Assembly: GCA_964637845.1 (NCBI GenBank)
Contig: CAZWXI010000004.1
Span: 16,748-80,747, forward strand
Source: PGYU01 sp964637845
GTDB lineage: Bacteria > Bacteroidota > Ignavibacteria > Kapaibacteriales > UBA2268
Direction: 5' to 3'
Length of the DNA: 64,000 nucleotides
The notes beneath the pieces were generated by a model. That model did no database searches. It was not told the origin of the DNA and saw only the letters and a list, made by a program, of their open reading frames with translations. Of this stretch, positions 9,869 to 17,421 are shown in pieces. The stretch's first letter is position 1. Each line of letters opens with the position of its first letter. The position numbers were made by a program, and so were the translations under genes.

Positions 9869-10780
9869 ATGGACATCAAGAAATTATTCTCAAGCAAGAA
9901 CAAAAAACCTAAAAAAAAACCCGAAACCTTCCAAGAGGGAGTCATATCATGGGCAAAAACGATTCTCGGTGCAATCGTAGTCGTTATGATTATTAACGGT
10001 GCGGCGGTAGCATCATTTGTTGTACCTACCGGTTCAATGGAAAACACTGTAATGACGGGCGATTTCCTATTTGTTAATAAGTTTTTGTATGGTCCGACAA
10101 CCCCTCAGTTAATACCATTTCTAAATATCCCGCTTCCGTTTTATAAATTTCCTGGGATTAAAGAACCCGAAAAAGGCGATGTAATTGTATTTATTTATCC
10201 CGGCGAACGCGATGAAATCAAACCGACACAATTTGTTTATTATCTTAAACGTTGTGTTGCCGTTGCAGGTGATACACTCGAAATTGTCAATAAGCAGCTT
10301 TTCATTAATGGTAAAAAGCAGGAACTCAGTCCACATGGGCGTTATGACCGCGACATTCCGATTTATCCGGGCGACAAGTTACGAACATTTCCTCCAGGAA
10401 AGGGATTTACTCGAGATAATTGGGGACCTGTTCGCATACCCAAAAAAGGTGATGTGATTCAATTAAGCTCTGCAAACATTAGAGAATGGGAGGTATTAAT
10501 CGCTCGCGAAGGTCGTGAAATTGCAAATACCGCAAGTGGTATATATATTGATGGAAAATTAACCGATACTTACACAATTGAGAGAGATTATTGTTTTGGT
10601 TTGGGCGATAATCGCGATAATAGTCTTGATAGCCGCTATTGGGGTTTTATACCGTATGATAATGTAATCGGCTCACCAATGATTGTTTATTGGTCGTGGG
10701 ATACACACATACCGCTCACAAAGATTATCGATAAATTTGCTTCCACGCGATTATCAAGAATAGGCACTTTAATCCGGTAA
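9869..10780 (+). CDS. lepB: Signal peptidase I
   Basis: This 303-residue S26-family serine protease is anchored in the inner membrane and removes Sec/Tat signal peptides on the periplasmic side. A Lys-rich cytoplasmic start is followed by one membrane helix (about residues 30-50). The nucleophile motif is PTGSMENTVMTGD with catalytic Ser, and the general-base motif is YLKRCVAVAGD with catalytic Lys. The closing box is GDNRDNSLDSRYWG. The insertion between the Lys box and the C-terminal box is long, as is common in Bacteroidota. Its TAA stop shares its last A with the ATG of a second signal peptidase (TAATG), so the two are probably translated in a coupled way. Confidence 0.95.
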   Translation: MDIKKLFSSKNKKPKKKPETFQEGVISWAKTILGAIVVVMIINGAAVASFVVPTGSMENTVMTGDFLFVNKFLYGPTTPQLIPFLNIPLPFYKFPGIKEPEKGDVIVFIYPGERDEIKPTQFVYYLKRCVAVAGDTLEIVNKQLFINGKKQELSPHGRYDRDIPIYPGDKLRTFPPGKGFTRDNWGPVRIPKKGDVIQLSSANIREWEVLIAREGREIANTASGIYIDGKLTDTYTIERDYCFGLGDNRDNSLDSRYWGFIPYDNVIGSPMIVYWSWDTHIPLTKIIDKFASTRLSRIGTLIR

Positions 10781-11553
10781 TGTTCACAAGCGATAATTAT
10801 AAGTCACGAGATGAAAGTTTTCAGTTCAATTTGAAATCCGTATTTCAAATCTTTATTATCGCCATTTTCATCATATTTTTCTTAAAATTAATCGTAATTG
10901 ATTTTCTTAGAATCGAATCAGATTCGATGTATCCAGTTTTAAAAAATGGAGACCAAGTTCTTATGAGCCGCCTTGGCTATTATATAGGGTTCAGTTCCGT
11001 AATACCATTTACAAACATAGATAATCCTTATAGATTTACGATTTGGTACCGTCAACCCAAAGTAGGTGACGTAATTGTTTATAAGTATTCCAATCCCCAA
11101 GATGAGGACTTGGTCTATAAGTATCTTACTAAAAGAATTCGTGCCGTCCCCGGTGATACAATTAATTATCAAAATATAGACGATGTACTTACGTATAATT
11201 TGTATCCGCCGATAGATTACTTACATGATTACAAAAAAGCGATTTTACCAAAACAAGGTGAAACAATTATCTTTGATTCAACAAATGCCGACTTCTATTT
11301 ATACCTAATCCGTAATGAGAGAAGTGCAGCATTCAATACGGGTAAATCTTTTTTAATTGATGGCTCATTCACTAATAGCTACATTTTCGAAAATTCCTAC
11401 TATTTTGTGACAGGTGATAACTACCGGAACAGCTTCGATTCACGCTTTTATGGGCCAATTTCGAGCGAAAACATTGAGGGGAAACTCTTATTTCGATACT
11501 TTTCTCATAATGATACGCAAAGTATTTCGTTCATTAATTTTAAATGGCTATAA
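10780..11553 (+). CDS. Second signal peptidase I paralogue
   Basis: This is a divergent S26 protease of 257 residues, overlapping lepB by one base. It has a membrane helix (about residues 20-45). The Ser motif is ESDSMYPVLKNGD, the Lys motif is YLTKRIRAVPGD, and the last box is GDNYRNSFDSRFYG. Both catalytic residues are therefore present and it should be active. Sequence between the boxes is richer in Asn, Tyr and Phe and poorly similar to its neighbour, so this is an old duplication or a specialised enzyme, not a recent tandem copy. Substrate preference is unknown. Its end overlaps the next gene by 10 bp, placing lepA, both peptidases and the DUF2459 protein in one transcription unit. Confidence 0.9.
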   Translation: MFTSDNYKSRDESFQFNLKSVFQIFIIAIFIIFFLKLIVIDFLRIESDSMYPVLKNGDQVLMSRLGYYIGFSSVIPFTNIDNPYRFTIWYRQPKVGDVIVYKYSNPQDEDLVYKYLTKRIRAVPGDTINYQNIDDVLTYNLYPPIDYLHDYKKAILPKQGETIIFDSTNADFYLYLIRNERSAAFNTGKSFLIDGSFTNSYIFENSYYFVTGDNYRNSFDSRFYGPISSENIEGKLLFRYFSHNDTQSISFINFKWL

Positions 11554-12182
11554 AAATTATCATAGCAACCCTGCTTGTCTTAATCTTTAAGCTAATCGGC
11601 AATAGAAATTTAATCGCCGATAGTCTTGATGTTTACATCATCAATTACAGCTATCATACGGGAATTGTACTTCCCGTTGATTCTACTTTTAAATCAAACT
11701 TTATTGCTGCCAAAGATTTTCTCAATTATAGAACTATTGATATCGGATGGGGAGATGCTGATTTCTATCAAATACCGGGGTTTGACCTATATTTAGCGGC
11801 AAAAGCATTATTCGTTCCAACACCAAGCGTTCTACGACTCGAAGGCATTGATTATCCTATTAGAGCAATGCCCGAAAATTATGATTTCATCTTCTTATTG
11901 AGGATGTCGGTTTCACAGTTATTAAAGTTAATTGAAGTAATAAATTTAGAATTCAGAAGAACAGACACCGGTGGTTTGTTGATAACATCAGAGCAATATT
12001 CGGGTAAAGTCAGGTTTTATGAGTCAAACAGAAATTACCATGCGTTCAATACGTGTAATACGTGGATCGCAAGAGTGTTGAGAGACGGTGGATTTAATAT
12101 ATCCACCTTCATGGTGATTACAGAGCAAGATCTATACAATCGTTTGAAAAGAATAGCAAAACTGATTAAACCGCTTAATTAG
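11544..12182 (+). CDS. DUF2459 family membrane-associated protein
   Basis: This 212-residue protein has an N-terminal hydrophobic segment (about residues 2-20) followed by a soluble domain of the DUF2459 type. Hallmarks are YHTGIVLP near residue 40, DIGWGDADFYQ, and the C-terminal block YHAFNTCNTWIARVLRDGG with the family's conserved Cys and nearby His. That Cys-His arrangement resembles papain-fold (NlpC/P60-like) proteins, but no activity is established for the family, so none is claimed. It overlaps the upstream signal peptidase gene by 10 bp. Its 3' end also overlaps the 3' end of the opposite-strand gene by 8 bp. Confidence 0.8.
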   Translation: MAIKIIIATLLVLIFKLIGNRNLIADSLDVYIINYSYHTGIVLPVDSTFKSNFIAAKDFLNYRTIDIGWGDADFYQIPGFDLYLAAKALFVPTPSVLRLEGIDYPIRAMPENYDFIFLLRMSVSQLLKLIEVINLEFRRTDTGGLLITSEQYSGKVRFYESNRNYHAFNTCNTWIARVLRDGGFNISTFMVITEQDLYNRLKRIAKLIKPLN

Positions 12183-12960
12183 AGCGTGGTGGTTGCCAGT
12201 TGCCCCGAGCCCACTTCACGAGTTCAATATCAACACTACCGACATAAACATTCATTTCTGCTTTTATAGGTACGCGTGCATCATCATCGGAGAACCATCC
12301 CTTGAAATAACCTTTTAATCCATAAACACCTTCCCAATCAGCTCTACCGTCAAAAAATAGAGTTTTTACGGGATAATCAACCGCTTTTATACGTGTTTGT
12401 GCAGACTTTCCATGAAAATTCAAATTGGTAAAGGAGATAACATTGTTTATCAATGTAGGAACTCGAACAGTTCTACCTAAATCAATATATTGGCGTGCAA
12501 AAAAGAACAATGAACATCCATCATTGATTTTCTTATCAAATTCAATTTTTGCCTTGTTTTCAAGGTTTTGATTATTCCATACTTCATATTGGATAATATT
12601 TCTCTCGTATTGAATATCAAATTTTTCTATTTTCCATGTGTCATTAGTTTGCTTAGTAATTCCTACGAACCTGTGAGAATGAGTAAGATTTCTTTCCATC
12701 CAAGATTCAAAAATTGCGTGCAGACTAACGAATGGGATCCCGGGATTACTTTTCATCTCTGCATTTGCAAAATTTACTCGGCTACCTTTGAAATCAGTTT
12801 CTTCAATTGATTTGATAATTATTTTACCTAATCTTATACCCATGAATGATACTTCATATTCGATAACCTCGCCGGGGAAAAACACGTTTGCCCGTGACTG
12901 AGCAGATAACCCGATGTTTGCAAAAACAGTAAATATTAAGCTGATAATAATAACTTTCAT
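12175..12960 (-). CDS. DUF3108 secreted protein
   Basis: This 261-residue protein has a Sec signal peptide (about residues 1-20, cleavage after LSA). The mature part is the DUF3108 fold, starting FFPGEVIEYEVSFMGIRLGK and ending with repeated beta strands (DGRADWEGVYGLKGYFKGWF, then ARVPIKAEMNVYVGSVDIELVKW). DUF3108 proteins are probably periplasmic or outer-membrane-associated and have no settled function. The gene is transcribed toward the DUF2459 gene and overlaps it tail to tail by 8 bp. No terminator is visible, so the two transcripts must overlap. Confidence 0.8.
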   Translation of the reverse strand: MKVIIISLIFTVFANIGLSAQSRANVFFPGEVIEYEVSFMGIRLGKIIIKSIEETDFKGSRVNFANAEMKSNPGIPFVSLHAIFESWMERNLTHSHRFVGITKQTNDTWKIEKFDIQYERNIIQYEVWNNQNLENKAKIEFDKKINDGCSLFFFARQYIDLGRTVRVPTLINNVISFTNLNFHGKSAQTRIKAVDYPVKTLFFDGRADWEGVYGLKGYFKGWFSDDDARVPIKAEMNVYVGSVDIELVKWARGNWQPPRSN

Positions 12961-13047
12961 TTTATATCCTAAATTCCAAATACATTATATAGACGTTAGA
13001 AAACTCAAAATGTGAAGGAGAATTTAGTTGAAAGTACGAAAATTGAA

Positions 13048-13806
13048 TTATTTTGCGGGATAAAAGCTGTATTCGTAAACGAATTTTCTTATAATTGTAC
13101 CATCGGGCGAACTTTCAGTTTCACTGATTATTCTACCGCTAGAGTTGTATTTATATGACCTGATATTATATATACCTTGTGCATCATAATGTATGATATC
13201 TAAACCGAGATTGCCGGAACTATATACCATACTGTCGCGAGAGAAAGAATTGTCGTTCGAAGATTTAATAACTCGTTCAATTAAATCACCACGCGAACTG
13301 AAAGTGTAAGAATAATCATAGGTAATAACTTCGTTATTTCTGATATTGTGTTCATGGCGTTGTATCAGATTACCAAGTTCATCATAGATATATGAAATTT
13401 CCTTGCAAATCTCTCCGCTCAAATCGAAAGAAATTTTTTTGATAACTCTGCCTATGGGGTCAAGTATGTATTCGAAAATTGATTGTTGCTTTTGGTTACC
13501 TGATTCATCAAATTCAATCAAAATCTCTTTCCCGGCATTGCCTGTATAAGTGTGTGATGATTTACTAAGCAATCTACCGCTATTGGTATATTCTTCATCG
13601 ATAGTCAACCTACCTTCCCTATCGTATTCCTTATACATTACTACATTGAGCTTACTTCCGGTATTGATATCAACAGACCATTTAGTGATTGACCTTAGTA
13701 GCAGTCTGTCTTCGGAAGGCATTGCTGGGGGCGAAATATCGGAACAAGCGCTGAATATCAGTACAGCAAGAGAAAAAGCTATTGTAATATTTCCGAATCT
13801 CAACAT
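13048..13806 (-). CDS. Lipoprotein with YD-like repeats
   Basis: This 252-residue protein has a lipoprotein signal (LAVLIFSAC, Cys at about residue 21). The remainder is built from repeats of about 20-25 residues of the form G-(R/N)-x-(I/L)-x(5)-Y/F-(D/N), resembling YD/RHS-type and MORN-like beta repeats (for example YDREGRLTIDEEYTNSGRLL and YDELGNLIQRHEHN). Such proteins form extended beta-structures on the cell surface or in the periplasm. There is no toxin or RHS core motif and the length is too short for an RHS protein, so it is best called a repeat lipoprotein of unknown function. The 87 bp between it and the next gene downstream, and the 203 bp upstream, hold no other gene. Confidence 0.65.
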   Translation of the reverse strand: MLRFGNITIAFSLAVLIFSACSDISPPAMPSEDRLLLRSITKWSVDINTGSKLNVVMYKEYDREGRLTIDEEYTNSGRLLSKSSHTYTGNAGKEILIEFDESGNQKQQSIFEYILDPIGRVIKKISFDLSGEICKEISYIYDELGNLIQRHEHNIRNNEVITYDYSYTFSSRGDLIERVIKSSNDNSFSRDSMVYSSGNLGLDIIHYDAQGIYNIRSYKYNSSGRIISETESSPDGTIIRKFVYEYSFYPAK

Positions 13807-14009
13807 GTTATCAAATTTACAATTTGTATTTTATAAAAATAAACATTTTTTACAATAAAACAAATTAATTCTTTAAATGTTTCACATAATTTTAAAATTA
13901 TCTTTAAATTAAAACATATGAAAATATGAAATTTTATTATATTAATAGCATCAAAGTAAAAAGTAAGTCAATTAGTAGAAAGTTTGTGATTTAAGCTTGA
14001 AATATTACT

Positions 14010-14687
14010 TTACTTATTTAAGTAAGTAAACACAGCATTCTGCGATTGGGCTATTCTATACGAGGAATAGCCCAATGCTTCGATTTTCGCCATGATTTCT
14101 TCAGAATTAATTTCAATCATCAGGCTGGGATGATACTTTTCAATAAGCTGCGTCATTCCTACAAGTACAGATTCTTCATGCCCCTCGGTGTCAATTTTCA
14201 CGAAAGTAATCGGTACATCAAGTTCAAGAGAATCTAATTTCAAAGCTATAACTCTTAAGCTGTCCTGTGTATTTTGGCTGATTTTAGCTTCGAAATAATT
14301 CCTGATCCCCGTATCAAAATACGGCAACTCCATACTAACTGTTTTAAAATTGTCAGATACTGCACAATTAAACATAGTAACATTATTATACTTAAAATTC
14401 CTTACATTTGAAGCTAATATACTAAAAGTTTCAGTAATGGGTTCAAAAGCTAATACTCTGCCTTGCGAACCGACAAGTTCAGAAAATTTTTTTGTGTAGT
14501 AACCAACGTTTGCACCAATATCAATCACCCAATCACCGGGTTTGATATATTTACCCATGATTTGGAATTCAGGCTCATCGGAATAAAACTTATTATTACG
14601 AATTTGTCTGATGTAACGAATTCGCTTAATGTTGTATTGCCAACTACTTGGCAATTTAGACGCAAGTCTTCTAATAAAAGACATCAA
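14010..14687 (-). CDS. FkbM family SAM-dependent methyltransferase
   Basis: This 225-residue protein has the Methyltransf_21 (FkbM) fold. The SAM site is WVIDIGANVGYYT (about residues 53-65) with the acidic residue LAFEP at the end of strand 2. The family's C-terminal signature VKIDTEGHEESVL is also present. FkbM enzymes O-methylate sugars, lipids or secondary metabolites; the substrate cannot be read here. Its start overlaps the end of nuoB by 4 bp (ATGA), so it is translated from the nuoA-nuoB transcript even though it has no known role in complex I. No glycan-synthesis gene adjoins it. Confidence 0.88.
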   Translation of the reverse strand: MMSFIRRLASKLPSSWQYNIKRIRYIRQIRNNKFYSDEPEFQIMGKYIKPGDWVIDIGANVGYYTKKFSELVGSQGRVLAFEPITETFSILASNVRNFKYNNVTMFNCAVSDNFKTVSMELPYFDTGIRNYFEAKISQNTQDSLRVIALKLDSLELDVPITFVKIDTEGHEESVLVGMTQLIEKYHPSLMIEINSEEIMAKIEALGYSSYRIAQSQNAVFTYLNK

Positions 14688-15256
14688 TTCTTAATTTTCA
14701 ATTTTAAAGGGTCGAACACTAAATCAGAGTTGAATTTTTCACCTGTCGGTATTTTAGAAACATCTTTCCCGAAATTGAATAAATCAGGCTTGTGATGTTT
14801 CTGAATTTTTTCCTGAATTGTCATCAGTCCTTGGATTACTGCTTCAGGACGCGGTGGACAGCCGGATATGTAAACATCAACCGGCAAGAATTGGTCAATA
14901 CCTTGTACTACGGAATAGCTTCTGAACATACCGCCTGTGCTTGCACACACTCCCATTGACATTACCCATTTTGGGTCAGGCATTTGGTCGTAAATTTTTC
15001 TAACGACCCATGCCATTTTGTATGTTACTGTGCCTGCCACAAGCAATATATCTGATTGGCGAGGCGTCATACGAAAAACTTCCGAGCCGAAACGCGCAAC
15101 GTCGAATCTTGATGCCGCAAATGCCATCATTTCGATGCCACAGCATGATATGCCTAAAGGCATGGGCCAAGCGGAATTCTTTTGTGCCCACTTGAGGATT
15201 GCTTCAACCGATGTGGTCAGGAAACCGTCTTTAGCCAATGTATTTTCTAATCCCAT
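14684..15256 (-). CDS. nuoB: NADH-quinone oxidoreductase subunit B
   Basis: NuoB (190 aa) carries iron-sulfur cluster N2, the last electron carrier of complex I before quinone, in the peripheral arm at the inner membrane. The four ligand cysteines are visible: the adjacent pair in GISCCGIEMMA, one in MSMGVCAS and one in ISGCPPRPEA. The central SDILLVAGTVTYKMA segment is also typical. Length is usual for the family. The start overlaps nuoA by 10 bp. The other nuo subunits are not in the window: downstream of nuoB comes fkbM, not nuoC, so the complex I genes are split in this genome. Confidence 0.97.
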   Translation of the reverse strand: MGLENTLAKDGFLTTSVEAILKWAQKNSAWPMPLGISCCGIEMMAFAASRFDVARFGSEVFRMTPRQSDILLVAGTVTYKMAWVVRKIYDQMPDPKWVMSMGVCASTGGMFRSYSVVQGIDQFLPVDVYISGCPPRPEAVIQGLMTIQEKIQKHHKPDLFNFGKDVSKIPTGEKFNSDLVFDPLKLKIKN

Positions 15257-15603
15257 TCGAAGCCTCCTTTTTTTAATTCATAAAAATATCCTGCGAAAAG
15301 TATAATTATGAAAACAAACATTGCCCAAAATGCCGTCATGCCTATTTCTCCCAATTGGACAGCCCATGGATACATGAATACTACTTCTATGTCAAAAATC
15401 AAAAAGCTTACGGCAACCATATAAAATTTAACTGTGAACCTGTTTCGCGCAGTGCCGCGTGGTACCATTCCCGATTCGTACGTAGTTTGCTTCATTGCGG
15501 TTGTTCTCCTTGCTCCCAAGTATTCCGAACCGAACAAAAAAGCAAGAGCCACTGCTCCGCCGAGTATTATCATTATAAATACAGGTACATATTCAATAAG
15601 CAT
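15247..15603 (-). CDS. nuoA: NADH-quinone oxidoreductase subunit A
   Basis: NuoA (118 aa) is a small membrane subunit of complex I with three helices (about residues 5-28, 60-83 and 88-108). The loop contains YESGMVPRGTARNRFTVKFY, matching the conserved Y-E-C-G loop region except that the usual Cys is Ser here. The last part FDIEVVFMYPWAV is the family's second-helix signature. It heads the nuoA-nuoB-fkbM unit, with 10-bp and 4-bp overlaps. The 132 bp upstream separates it from cdsA and should hold the promoter, though no clear element is seen. Confidence 0.95.
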   Translation of the reverse strand: MLIEYVPVFIMIILGGAVALAFLFGSEYLGARRTTAMKQTTYESGMVPRGTARNRFTVKFYMVAVSFLIFDIEVVFMYPWAVQLGEIGMTAFWAMFVFIIILFAGYFYELKKGGFEWD

Positions 15604-15735
15604 AATTTTATTTTCCTAGTTTTATCAATTACAATATCCAAATTTAGCGTTTCCGCCACAAATAATCAAATTCATTTATCATGTTAACACAAATAACGAG
15701 ATAACATATCCAAAATTGGATTACAAAAGTCGTAT

Positions 15736-16629
15736 TTAATAACAAAACAATATAACCAATAAATACAGTAGTATGCTTGGAGCAACATATAATATACTGT
15801 CGAATCGGTCAAGTAGTCCGCCATGCCCCGGTAATAGCATCGAGCTATCCTTAACATCTGCATCTCGCTTAATCTGAGACTCTGCTAAATCACCGATTTG
15901 TCCCATGATTCCAATTATTGCACCAATAATGATTGAATGCAATGCAGAAAAATCAGGTACAAGCAGTGCCGTAATCAGATAAAAAGACATAACCGAAAAG
16001 ATAAATCCCGCAGCCGAACCTTCCCAAGTTTTTTTAGGACTCACCCTTACAAACAACTTGTTCTTTCCGATTGCCTTGCCTACAAAATATGCCGCTGAAT
16101 CGCAAATCCAAATCGTGATGAATATCGTTATAACAAAAAGGCCCCAAACATCATAATCAGCAAAAACGTCTACTTCCAGAAAGTGACTACCATTAAGTAA
16201 ATTTTCAAACTTTGTGAGAACAAGCGTGAACTCTCGCAGCAAAATCAATGAACCAAATGATAAAGCGATATAAAGCACACCGAAAATCGTAGTTGATATA
16301 TTTGTTATTGCATTTGCTTTTGTTGAAAATAATTGCAGTATCATCGTTCCGAAAATGAGCACGATAATTTCAGTAAGTAAAATCAAATCAAAATGAGTAG
16401 ATTTGAAAAATGCATACATTGAGAAAAGGATTACAAGCAACATCATCACGCCAAAGATTTTCATTGGTGAAGCATTTTTCTTTTCAGTAACAGCATAAAA
16501 TTCGATTAATGTCAGCGAGGCAATGATAATAATTGCTATTAGAAAAGGCCAATTACCGAAATAGCTGATTCCCAAGGTAATCGGTATTCCTATAGCGGCA
16601 ACAAGAAGTCGTTTCGATAACTCATTCAA
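15736..16629 (-). CDS. cdsA: Phosphatidate cytidylyltransferase (CDP-diglyceride synthase)
   Basis: CdsA makes CDP-diacylglycerol from phosphatidate and CTP, the branch point of phospholipid synthesis, in the inner membrane. The 297-residue protein has about eight membrane segments. The family signature is at the C-terminal end: SPKKTWEGSAAG, then GQIGDLAESQIKRDADVKDSS and LPGHGGLLDRFDS, with the Asp residues that bind the metal ions. It is divergently arranged with the HAD phosphatase gene across about 70 bp. Confidence 0.96.
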   Translation of the reverse strand: MNELSKRLLVAAIGIPITLGISYFGNWPFLIAIIIIASLTLIEFYAVTEKKNASPMKIFGVMMLLVILFSMYAFFKSTHFDLILLTEIIVLIFGTMILQLFSTKANAITNISTTIFGVLYIALSFGSLILLREFTLVLTKFENLLNGSHFLEVDVFADYDVWGLFVITIFITIWICDSAAYFVGKAIGKNKLFVRVSPKKTWEGSAAGFIFSVMSFYLITALLVPDFSALHSIIIGAIIGIMGQIGDLAESQIKRDADVKDSSMLLPGHGGLLDRFDSILYVAPSILLYLLVILFCY

Positions 16630-16698
16630 TTATTTTTCTCTTTTCTAAATTTTACTAAAATAATTTTGCAAAATAAGAAATTACTACTTTTGTTGATT

Positions 16699-17421
16699 AT
16701 GGATGGCGATAAAAATAGAATAGAAATATTTTGCGATTTTGATGGGACAATAACTCTCAAAGACTTGGGAGATGAACTCTTTAAAATTTACGGACAGTTT
16801 TATGAATTGAATTCGCTTCTAAAAACCAACGAACTCACTATTACCGAATATTGGTACAAAATATGCGCTACTTTGGATACCAAATTGACCAAAGATATCA
16901 TCGCAGATTTTTCATTGAAATTTGAGATTGACCCTTATTTCAAAAATTTTGTCGATTATTGCAAAGAACATGATATTAATCTTACTATAGTAAGCGACGG
17001 CTATCGCGAATATATCGAGCCTTTGCTGCATTATCACCACTTGGATGAATTGCCTCTTTTTGCTAACAGCTTAGATTTTGGAAAGCCGATAACACCCATA
17101 TTTTACGGAACTGATGAATCATGCAATTGTCTGAGCGCTTCATGCAAAAGGAATGTGCTTTTGACTCGAACTCCCGAAAACGGAATTATCGTTTATATCG
17201 GTGACGGATACTCTGATTTTTGTGCCGCAGAGCATAGTGATATTATTTTCGCAAAGAAAAATCTTGCACGCTATTGCAATGACAACAAAGTACCTCACTA
17301 TCCCTACAACACTTTTTTCGATATCCGCAATATATTCGAAAAAGTTATTTTTGCAAAAAATAAAATTAAACAGAGAAGCGTTGCGGCTGTAAAACGAAAA
17401 CAAGCATTCGAAACTGAGTAA
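16699..17421 (+). CDS. MtnX-like HAD-IB phosphatase
   Basis: This cytosolic HAD-superfamily phosphatase of about 240 residues has motif I DFDGTIT with the nucleophile and acid/base Asp, motif II IVSDGYREYI, and motif IV YIGDGYSDFCAAEHSD. A Cys-rich segment before motif IV (CNCLSASCKRN) is typical of the MtnX-like/SerB-like subgroup. Candidate substrates are 2-hydroxy-3-keto-5-methylthiopentenyl-1-phosphate (methionine salvage) or a similar phosphomonoester; no other salvage gene is nearby, so the substrate is open. The frame begins at a TTG at 16666, but the ATG at 16699 starts right before the first strand and is preferred. It ends exactly one base before the stop of the convergent rel gene. 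Confidence 0.8.
   Translation: MDGDKNRIEIFCDFDGTITLKDLGDELFKIYGQFYELNSLLKTNELTITEYWYKICATLDTKLTKDIIADFSLKFEIDPYFKNFVDYCKEHDINLTIVSDGYREYIEPLLHYHHLDELPLFANSLDFGKPITPIFYGTDESCNCLSASCKRNVLLTRTPENGIIVYIGDGYSDFCAAEHSDIIFAKKNLARYCNDNKVPHYPYNTFFDIRNIFEKVIFAKNKIKQRSVAAVKRKQAFETE

Noticed and set aside
13048..13806. RHS/polymorphic toxin
   Set aside because: Repeats are YD-like but the protein is short, has a lipoprotein signal, and lacks an RHS core, toxin end or immunity gene.
14463..15305. Plus-strand open frames across nuoB and fkbM
   Set aside because: Antisense to well-conserved genes, without motif or start signal.
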